A stretch of 11,044 nt of DNA. It comes from Oscillospiraceae bacterium (GTDB lineage Bacteria; Bacillota; Clostridia; Oscillospirales; Oscillospiraceae). Made by a program: the position numbers and the translations under genes. Of the stretch, positions 5,842 through 11,044 are shown one piece after another. The stretch spans positions 1-11,044 of the forward strand of contig JAEFAK010000046.1 of the NCBI GenBank assembly GCA_016287555.1. The letters run 5' to 3'. The notes under the pieces are model-generated. The model was not told where the DNA came from. It did no database searches and saw only the letters and a list, made by a program, of their open reading frames with translations. Positions within the stretch are counted from its first letter, which is position 1, and each line of letters begins with the position of its first letter.

Positions 5842-6396
5842 ATGGCAAGTCTCGACGAGCTGAAAAATGAATGCTCCGGCTGCGAAAAATGCGGCCTATG
5901 CAAGACGCGGACGAACCTTGTCTTCGGCGTCGGAAACCCCGAAACGAAGCTCATGTTCATCGGCGAGGGCCCCGGGCGGGACGAGGACCTGCAGGGCGAG
6001 CCCTTCGTCGGCCGCGCGGGCAAGCTCCTCGACGGCATGCTCGATATCATCGACCTCGACCGGAGCAAAATATACATTGCCAACATGGTCAAGTGCCGCC
6101 CGCCGCAAAACCGCGATCCCCTTCCCGAGGAGCAGGACGCCTGCTTCCCCTGGCTCGAGCGGCAGATAGAGATCATCGACCCGAAGCTCATCGTCTGTCT
6201 CGGGCGCATCTCCGCGATGCGGCTTATCCGCTCCGACTTCAAGATATCCCGCGAGCACGGGCAGTGGTTCGACGTCGGCGGCAGGCAGATCATGGCGATA
6301 TATCATCCGGCCGCGCTGCTGCGCGATCCCGGCAAGAGGCCGGAGACGTTCCTTGACCTGAAGGAGATTCGCCGCAGGCTCGACGAGCTCGGCTGA
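5842..6396 (+). CDS. Uracil-DNA glycosylase, family 4 (4Fe-4S, SPO1 polymerase-like)
   Basis: A 184-residue DNA repair enzyme that removes uracil from DNA. Motif A is GEGPGRDEDLQGEPFVGRAG (41-60), and the second active-site motif is HPAALLR (155-161). Four cysteines fit the iron-sulfur cluster: C17 and C20 (CGLC), then C85 and C101, 15 residues apart (KCRPPQNRDPLPEEQDAC). The third residue of motif A is glycine where the family mostly has alanine (GEAPG), a mild variation. The N-terminus has two further cysteines, C11 and C14, as a second CxxC just before the cluster pair. The ATG at 5842 follows GGGGGA and lies downstream of the promoter; the open frame extends upstream to 5662, but that part is AT-rich and not protein-like. 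The DUF3237 gene starts 14 nt after the stop, so the two form an operon. Confidence 0.92.
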   Translation: MASLDELKNECSGCEKCGLCKTRTNLVFGVGNPETKLMFIGEGPGRDEDLQGEPFVGRAGKLLDGMLDIIDLDRSKIYIANMVKCRPPQNRDPLPEEQDACFPWLERQIEIIDPKLIVCLGRISAMRLIRSDFKISREHGQWFDVGGRQIMAIYHPAALLRDPGKRPETFLDLKEIRRRLDELG

Positions 6397-6410
6397 ACGG
6401 AGACAAAAAG

Positions 6411-6833
6411 ATGGCTGACAGGCTTTTATTCGAGGTCGCGGTCGAGATGGGCCGCGGTGAGATTTCCACGCTCAAGACTGACCGCGGCGAGGCGACGATA
6501 ATCCCCTTCGGCGGGACGGTCTCGGGCGAGGTGTTCAATGGCGTCGTGCTCCCCGGCGGGGCCGACTGCCAGACCGTCGACGCCAACGGCGTGCGGAAAA
6601 TGTGCGCGCGCTACATGCTTGAGGGGGAGGACTTCACGGGCGCCAAGTGCCGCGTCTATATCGAAAATAACGGCTGGTTTTCCGGCGGGACGCCGACTAT
6701 GCCCTTCAGGACGATACCGACCTTCCTGACCGACAGCGAGGCGCTCGCTCCCCTGCTCCACGCCGGGCGCTTTCGCGGCGAGGGGCATCCCCGCGACGGC
6801 GGCGTGCTGATAAAGCTGTTCAGGCTGGAATAA
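6411..6833 (+). CDS. DUF3237 family protein
   Basis: A 140-residue protein that fits the DUF3237 family, small beta-barrel proteins of unproven function. Supporting stretches are PFGGTVSGEVFNGVVLPGGA (32-51), DCQTVDANGVRKMCARYMLE (52-71), where the family shows a D-x-Q-x-V-x-x-x-G-x pattern and an ARY strand, and the C-terminal VLIKLFRLE. There is no signal peptide or membrane helix, so it should be cytoplasmic. The ATG lies 8 nt behind GGAG and 14 nt after the glycosylase stop, so it is cotranscribed and shares that promoter. No catalytic residues can be named. Its link to DNA repair is positional only. Confidence 0.8.
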   Translation: MADRLLFEVAVEMGRGEISTLKTDRGEATIIPFGGTVSGEVFNGVVLPGGADCQTVDANGVRKMCARYMLEGEDFTGAKCRVYIENNGWFSGGTPTMPFRTIPTFLTDSEALAPLLHAGRFRGEGHPRDGGVLIKLFRLE

Positions 6834-6849
6834 ACGACACGATATGAAC

Positions 6850-6880
6850 CGACCCGTCTCCGAAAAGAGGCGGGTCGTTT
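6850..6880 (+). terminator. Rho-independent terminator of the glycosylase-DUF3237 operon
   Basis: An 11-bp stem (6850-6860 with 6867-6877, one U-G pair) closes a CGAAAA loop and is followed by TTTGGTTT on the plus strand. It starts 17 nt after the DUF3237 stop. The minus strand has no T-run after the stem, so the convergent lipoprotein gene, whose stop is at 6888, would gain only the hairpin. Confidence 0.88.
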
Positions 6881-6887
6881 GGTTTAG

Positions 6888-7655
6888 TTACCGTTTCGCC
6901 GATTTGTTCAAGCCCTCTTGATACTCTTCCGGCGAAAGCCACTTTAGTCCCAGATAATTGTTCGGGTGGAGCCTGCACATTTCCAAATAGCGCTCGTAAC
7001 CCTCCATGAGCATCTCAAGGCTCTCAAGGCTCCATTCGGTATCCTCGGTCACACCGCTCCGGTACCCCGTTTCGCTCCCGTCGCCGCCGTAACTCAACGC
7101 CCCTCGGTCTTCGTACCACAGGACTTTTATTATCTGACCATCCTGCACGAGTAGCACGGGGGTAAAGCTCGAGACGCCAAGATCGACATAGGCCAGAGGG
7201 GTCAGGCCTGCGTTTTCCGTCCACTCGACCTCAAGGCCGTACCGCTTCCAGTCGCCGCCGTATCCCGTTTGAATGTTGCCCTTGAGAGTTCCCGCGAAAA
7301 CGCATTGGACCGTTTCCCCTTCGTCGTCCACGCACAGGGACAAAAGGAGATCGGCGGAGCGGAGCGTAATTGTATTGTCTTCAAGGTCGAACTCCATGAT
7401 CGGCAGCGTCACACCGCGCTCCAGAATAATATCATTGGATAGCGCGTATGCCTCCAGTCGGCGGTCAAGCATCTCATCGTACGTCTCGTGGAAAAGCGCG
7501 GTGCTTTTCAGAGAATCCGGCGTAATGTCCGTGTCAAAATCGGCTTTTTCGGGGAACGTCTCTGCCTGACAGCCAGCAAGCAAAAGCGCGGCCGATAAAT
7601 ATAAAAACAACAGGAATCGGAAAGCTCTTTTCTTTATTCCTCTTTTTGATCTCAT
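6888..7655 (-). CDS. Putative lipoprotein of unknown function
   Basis: A 255-residue predicted lipoprotein. After a basic N-terminus (MRSKRGIKKRAFR) and a hydrophobic helix comes the lipobox LLLAGC, with the lipidated cysteine at C29, so the mature protein should sit on the outer face of the membrane. I recognise no domain. The rest is acidic and rich in beta-type segments (NTITLRSADLLLSLCVDDEG, LAYVDLGVSSFTPVLLVQDG) with a helical C-terminal end (EWSLESLEMLMEGYERYLEM). The ATG at 7653-7655 is chosen because it gives a normal signal peptide; the ribosome site upstream is poor. A TTG at 7676 would extend it by 7 codons but starts inside the terminator T-run. Codon use is visibly more AT-rich than in neighbouring genes, which may mean later acquisition. 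It lies just downstream of the hydrolase terminator with no promoter that I can see. Confidence 0.78.
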   Translation of the reverse strand: MRSKRGIKKRAFRFLLFLYLSAALLLAGCQAETFPEKADFDTDITPDSLKSTALFHETYDEMLDRRLEAYALSNDIILERGVTLPIMEFDLEDNTITLRSADLLLSLCVDDEGETVQCVFAGTLKGNIQTGYGGDWKRYGLEVEWTENAGLTPLAYVDLGVSSFTPVLLVQDGQIIKVLWYEDRGALSYGGDGSETGYRSGVTEDTEWSLESLEMLMEGYERYLEMCRLHPNNYLGLKWLSPEEYQEGLNKSAKR

Positions 7656-7674
7656 AAAACTCAGTTCTTTTCTC

Positions 7675-7714
7675 AAAAAAGCTGCCGCGCGGCTTCGAAG
7701 TTGAAGCCGCGCGG
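7675..7714 (-). terminator. Rho-independent terminator of the hydrolase operon
   Basis: A perfect 12-bp stem, CCGCGCGGCTTC (7685-7696) with GAAGCCGCGCGG (7703-7714), loop of 6. On the minus strand it is followed after CAGC by six T residues (complement of 7675-7680); on the plus strand TCTTCTTTTTT follows, so it could work in both directions. It sits 9 nt after the hydrolase stop and only 20 nt before the lipoprotein start. Confidence 0.88.
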
Positions 7715-7723
7715 TCTTCTTTT

Positions 7724-8614
7724 TTACTTATTCTTCTCTATGAACGCGAAGATGCGGTCGATGTTCTCGGGTGTTTCATACTGCGGGTCGCCGTGGAGCG
7801 CGTCGTGGAAGATCGTCAGCTCCGCGCGGCCCTCGCCGCAGACGGCGTTTATCCTCTCGGCGAGCTGTATCGAGCCCTCGTAGGGCACGACCTGATCCTT
7901 GTCGCCGCACTGGATGAACATGGGCGGGCAGTTCCTCGTCACGAAGTTGGACGGGTTGGAAAAATAGAGTACGTTGGGGTTGTTCAGCGTCTCTGCGCCG
8001 ACGAACTTATCGACGAACATGACGGGCTGGCCCGTGCTCGCCATGGGGTGAGCGGCGGAAAACTGCGACTGGAGATGCAGGTCATAGCAGCCGAAAAGGC
8101 CGATCGCGCCGCGAACGGAGCTGGAATACTCTGCGTAACCCGTGTGCGCGCCCTCGAAGGCGGGATCGTCCTGCGTCGAGGCGCAAAACGCGGCAAGATA
8201 CGCGCCGGCGCTGTCGCCGCCGGTAAAGAATCTGTCGCCGTCGAGGAACCATTTGGCGGCGTTGGCGCGAAGGAAGCGCAGAGCCAGCTTGAAATCGAAC
8301 ACGGCCGCCGGGAACTTGGCCTCGCCGGAAAATCTGTACTCGGCGGAGACGACGGCGTAGCCCCTGCGGATGCCGTCGATGACGTAGATAGACTGCATGT
8401 CGCGCTTGTCGCCGCCGAGGAAGGCGCCGCCGTGGGCCCAGATTATCGTCGGGAACGGGCCCTCACCCTCGTCGGGGAGATAGATATCGAGTTTCTGGTT
8501 GGGCGACTCGGAGCCGTAGGGAATGTCGAGGAATTTGCGCTTGATGCCGGAAACGTCCATCATGGGCGGGCCCATGACGCCCTTCTCGGGAGGAAGCTGC
8601 TTAATAACGTCCAT
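7724..8614 (-). CDS. Alpha/beta-hydrolase, esterase of the BD-FAE/HSL-like group
   Basis: A 296-residue carboxylesterase-like enzyme, with no signal peptide and so probably cytoplasmic. The oxyanion-hole motif HGGAF is at 61-65, the nucleophile elbow GGDSAGAYLA has S135, the likely acid is D240 in GDKDQVVP, and the likely histidine is H274 in HDALHGDPQYETPEN. The sequence KLDIYLPDEGEGPFPTIIWA before the HGG motif is typical of this group, which cleaves small acyl or feruloyl/acetyl esters. The substrate is unknown. The ATG at 8612-8614 follows AAGGGGATC. The gene begins 33 nt after the URO-D-like gene and should be cotranscribed from its promoter; it ends at a strong terminator. Confidence 0.88.
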   Translation of the reverse strand: MDVIKQLPPEKGVMGPPMMDVSGIKRKFLDIPYGSESPNQKLDIYLPDEGEGPFPTIIWAHGGAFLGGDKRDMQSIYVIDGIRRGYAVVSAEYRFSGEAKFPAAVFDFKLALRFLRANAAKWFLDGDRFFTGGDSAGAYLAAFCASTQDDPAFEGAHTGYAEYSSSVRGAIGLFGCYDLHLQSQFSAAHPMASTGQPVMFVDKFVGAETLNNPNVLYFSNPSNFVTRNCPPMFIQCGDKDQVVPYEGSIQLAERINAVCGEGRAELTIFHDALHGDPQYETPENIDRIFAFIEKNK

Positions 8615-8647
8615 TGTCCTGATCCCCTTTATAGTAATTATGGTTTT

Positions 8648-9634
8648 TCAGTGAGTCTTATAGTAGCTGCGGCCGTATGATTCGTATTCCTCCTGTATCC
8701 AGCGGGAGCGCTCCCTCGCGTCGGGCACGGCAGCGCTGGAGGCGACCATGGCGCTGAAGACGAAGCCGCCGCCGGGGGCGAGCTCGTCGATGACGTCGCG
8801 GGTATAGGCCCTGACCTGCTCCTCGGTGGTGGACTGGTCGGAGATGAAGCCGCGCGTCTCGAAGCCGCCGACGAAGGCGAGCTTGCGGCCGTACTTCTCC
8901 TTTATGGCCTTGAGGTCGTTCATGCGCTGGGCGGGGTCCCACGCCGTGAAGCCGACGTCCACGAAGTCGTCCACGATGGGCATGCACTGCCCGCAACAGT
9001 GGAGCTGGGCGGGAAGGCCCGCGTCCCTGAAGAGCTCGACGTACTGCTTCCAATAGGGCTTGAAGAGCTCGCGGAACATCTCCGGCGAGACGAACGGACT
9101 GCGCTCGGTGCAGACGTCGTCGGGCATCCACATGGCGTCCGGCTTATAGTACTTAATGTAATTCTTGCCGACCTCGAGATGGAAGTCCAGGAACCACTGC
9201 ATCATGGCCTTGACCTCCTCGGGCTCCTCGTAGCAGGCGCAGAGACCCTCCGTAAAGCCCATGAAGTTTATAAGGCCCTGGAAAAAGCCCGTGATATTGT
9301 CGGACATGACGATCTTCTGAGAGCGATCGACCTTTTCGAGGTCCTTCTTGGCCATCATCTCCCAGTCCACGCCTGTGAGGTCGGGTCGCTTGACTATATC
9401 GCGCCACTTGGTGATGTCGTCTATCATAAACTGGCCGGGCTTTGGGATCGCGCCGTTCATGGCCGACTCGCTTATGACGTACTCGACGCCGAAGCAGTCG
9501 AAGCCGGCGCCCATGCCCTGCCTGTTCTGCCGCAGGACGGAGGGACAGACGAGCGCCCATGCCGTCTTGGGCAGATATTCGGGCATCTCGCCGCTGATGA
9601 CGCGGAGATAATCGTCACGGTCGTTGAAAGTCAT
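8648..9634 (-). CDS. Uroporphyrinogen decarboxylase (URO-D/MtaA)-family protein
   Basis: A 328-residue protein of the URO-D superfamily. It is unlikely to be the haem enzyme HemE: it has LHCCGQCMPIVDDFVDVGFT (211-230), where H212 and C214 fit the H-x-C zinc site of MtaA/MtbA-type corrinoid:coenzyme methyltransferases, and no other tetrapyrrole gene is nearby. Similar stand-alone URO-D-like proteins are common in Clostridia and are often linked to methyl transfer or O-demethylation. A third zinc cysteine near the C-terminus is not evident: the stretch at 291-304 (FVFSAMVASSAAVP) has none. No corrinoid protein or second methyltransferase gene is in the window, so the methyl donor and acceptor are unknown. 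The ATG at 9632-9634 has only a weak ribosome site (GCGGGATG). The promoter lies 37 nt upstream, and the hydrolase follows in the same operon. Confidence 0.85.
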   Translation of the reverse strand: MTFNDRDDYLRVISGEMPEYLPKTAWALVCPSVLRQNRQGMGAGFDCFGVEYVISESAMNGAIPKPGQFMIDDITKWRDIVKRPDLTGVDWEMMAKKDLEKVDRSQKIVMSDNITGFFQGLINFMGFTEGLCACYEEPEEVKAMMQWFLDFHLEVGKNYIKYYKPDAMWMPDDVCTERSPFVSPEMFRELFKPYWKQYVELFRDAGLPAQLHCCGQCMPIVDDFVDVGFTAWDPAQRMNDLKAIKEKYGRKLAFVGGFETRGFISDQSTTEEQVRAYTRDVIDELAPGGGFVFSAMVASSAAVPDARERSRWIQEEYESYGRSYYKTH

Positions 9635-9670
9635 GTTTCATCCCGCTTTCATGCATATAATCATGCGCTT

Positions 9671-9699
9671 ATTATACTATGCACATTCTCCCTTTGCAA
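9671..9699 (-). promoter_or_regulatory. Sigma-A promoter of the URO-D-like/hydrolase operon
   Basis: The minus strand has TTGCAA (9694-9699), a 17-nt spacer and a perfect TATAAT (9671-9676). The transcript starts near 9664, about 30 nt before the ATG. Confidence 0.78.
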
Positions 9700-9713
9700 T
9701 TTTTATTTTGAGA

Positions 9714-9742
9714 TTTACAAGCGGCGCGGCAGGTTTTATACT
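9714..9742 (+). promoter_or_regulatory. Sigma-A promoter of the MATE gene
   Basis: TTTACA (9714-9719), a 17-nt spacer and TATACT (9737-9742), each hexamer one mismatch from consensus. The two -35 boxes of the divergent promoters are only 14 nt apart (9700-9713), so a regulator bound there could affect both genes. Confidence 0.7.
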
Positions 9743-9755
9743 GACTGTAAGCGCA

Positions 9756-9774
9756 GCGCCGCGGCGGGCGGCGC
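9756..9774 (+). other. GC-only hairpin in the MATE mRNA leader
   Basis: GCGCCGC (9756-9762) pairs with GCGGCGC (9768-9774) around a GGCGG loop, just after the predicted transcription start. No T-run follows, so it is not a terminator. In a GC-rich leader it may form by chance. Confidence 0.25.
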
Positions 9775-9805
9775 GGAGAAAGCGGGGAAAGGAGGCGACG
9801 GCGGC

Positions 9806-11044
9806 TTGGCTTCGAGGAAAAACGACTTCACGCAGGGAAAAATGAGCGCGAACATCCTCCGTATGGCCGCGCCGATGACGCTCGCCCTGCTGATAAACGT
9901 GCTCTACAGCATCGTAGACCGCATCTACATCGGCCACATGCCCGAGGGCGGCACTCTCGCCCTGGCCGGGATAGGTCTCGCCTTCCCCATAATCGCCGTC
10001 GTGAGCGCCTTCCAGAATCTCTGGTCCTCCGGCGGAGCGCCGCTGTGCTCCATAGCGCGCGGCGAGGGCGACGAGGAGAAGGCCGAACTCATCATGGGCA
10101 ACTGCTACGCGATGCTGCTCATAACGGCCGCCGTGCTCATGGCGGTCTGCTTCGCGGTCAAGGGGCCCGTCCTGCGGCTCATCGGCGCGGACGAGACGAC
10201 CTTCGACTACGCAAACGGCTATCTTTCGATCTACATCTGCGGGACCGTCTTCGTCATGACCGGCCTCGGCATGAACAGCTTCATAAACTCCCAGGGCTTC
10301 GCGACGATCGGCATGCTGACCGTCCTCGTCGGGGCGCTCGTCAATATAGCGCTCGACCCGCTGTTCATCTTCGTCTTCAAAATGGGCGTGCGCGGCGCGG
10401 CGCTGGCGACGATAATCGCGCAGTGCTGCTCGGCTGTCTGGGTCCTCATATTCCTGACGGGAAAGCGCGCCATTTTGAAGCTGCGGCTGAAGAACCTCCG
10501 CGTACGGCCCAAGATCATCGGCAGGGTCGCCGCGCTCGGAGCCTCGGGCTTTACGATGGCCGTCACGAACAGCGCCGTCGGCATGGTCAACAACGCCATG
10601 CTCCACCAACTCGGCGGCAGCATATACATAAGCGTCATGACCGTCATAAACTCCATGCGGGAGCTCAGCTTCATGCCCATGATGGGCATAAACAGCGGCA
10701 CGCAGCCCGTCCTCAGCTATAACTACGGCGCGAAGGCCTACGGGCGCGTGCGTCAGGGCATAAAGCTCATAAGCACCTACGCCGTGAGTTACGCGGTCGT
10801 CATCTGGATAGTCATGCAGCTCTGCCCCGGCTTCTTTATAAGGATATTCAACAGCGACCCCGAGCTCATCGCGAAGGGCGTCCCCTGCATACGCATCTAC
10901 TACGCGATGATATTCTGCATGGCGTTCCAGTCCGCCGGGCAGAGCGTCTTCACGTCCCTCGGGAAGGCGAAGCAGGCCATCTTCTTCTCGCTGCTGCGCA
11001 AGGCGATACTCGTCATCCCGCTCATCATATTCCTCCCGAGGCTC
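9806..11044 (+). CDS. MATE-family multidrug/metabolite efflux transporter (3' end beyond window)
   Basis: 413 residues are visible out of an expected 450 or so; the right edge cuts the C-terminus. MATE pumps export cationic drugs or metabolites using a Na+ or H+ gradient. The sequence is a run of hydrophobic helices with family landmarks: ANILRMAAPMTLALLINVLY followed by SIVDRIYIGH, the NQ-like segment GMNSFINSQGF, ALVNIALDPLFIFVFKMGVR-G-AALATIIAQ in the first half, and GINSGTQPVLSYNYGAKAYG in the second. The start is taken as the TTG at 9806, because it adds MASRKNDFTQGKM, matching the KNDFTxG leader that usually opens these proteins, and because AAAGGAGG (9788-9795) lies 10 nt upstream; the ATG at 9842 lacks a good ribosome site. 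The substrate cannot be told. Its promoter is back to back with that of the URO-D-like operon. Confidence 0.92.
   Translation, partial: MASRKNDFTQGKMSANILRMAAPMTLALLINVLYSIVDRIYIGHMPEGGTLALAGIGLAFPIIAVVSAFQNLWSSGGAPLCSIARGEGDEEKAELIMGNCYAMLLITAAVLMAVCFAVKGPVLRLIGADETTFDYANGYLSIYICGTVFVMTGLGMNSFINSQGFATIGMLTVLVGALVNIALDPLFIFVFKMGVRGAALATIIAQCCSAVWVLIFLTGKRAILKLRLKNLRVRPKIIGRVAALGASGFTMAVTNSAVGMVNNAMLHQLGGSIYISVMTVINSMRELSFMPMMGINSGTQPVLSYNYGAKAYGRVRQGIKLISTYAVSYAVVIWIVMQLCPGFFIRIFNSDPELIAKGVPCIRIYYAMIFCMAFQSAGQSVFTSLGKAKQAIFFSLLRKAILVIPLIIFLPRL

Overview
The window looks like a chromosomal piece of a fairly GC-rich anaerobic Bacillota, most likely class Clostridia (an Oscillospirales- or Christensenellales-type gut bacterium). 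The reasons are strong GGAGG-type ribosome binding sites, sigma-A promoters with 17-nt spacers, an FtsE of Gram-positive type behind a PucR/CdaR-type regulator, an MsmK/UgpC-type sugar ABC ATPase, a DUF4830-like membrane protein and a FocA/NirC transporter. The lineage is inferred from gene content and style, not from a marker tree. I see no tRNA, rRNA, CRISPR array, insertion sequence or phage gene.

Layout. 1-1465 (minus): a PucR-type regulator with its own promoter, followed 19 nt later by ftsE, which runs off the left edge. 1550-3573 (minus): an RsuA-family pseudouridine synthase, then after an AT-rich gap with a candidate promoter the ABC ATPase msmK/ugpC, closed by a strong terminator. 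3623-4074 (plus): a small membrane-anchored DUF4830-like gene whose reading frame breaks at an A7 run in phase with a -1 slippery heptamer. 4078-5696 (minus): a formate/nitrite-type channel and, upstream, an uncharacterised multi-pass membrane protein, each with its own promoter and with a terminator between them. 5748-6885 (plus): an Fe-S uracil-DNA glycosylase and a DUF3237 protein in one operon with promoter and terminator. 6888-9699 (minus): a promoter, a URO-D/MtaA-like protein, an alpha/beta-hydrolase, a terminator and then a lipoprotein lying downstream of that terminator. 9714-11044 (plus): a MATE efflux pump with a TTG start, divergent from the URO-D-like operon and cut by the right edge.

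Functionally this is a string of small independent transcription units: cell division, rRNA modification, sugar uptake energy, C1/anion transport, DNA repair, possible methyl-transfer or ester metabolism, and drug/metabolite export. No single new multi-gene system stands out. The best items for a second look are the frameshifted DUF4830-like gene (3623-4074), the regulator-ftsE pair, the lipoprotein behind a terminator, and the unassigned membrane protein at 5102-5623.
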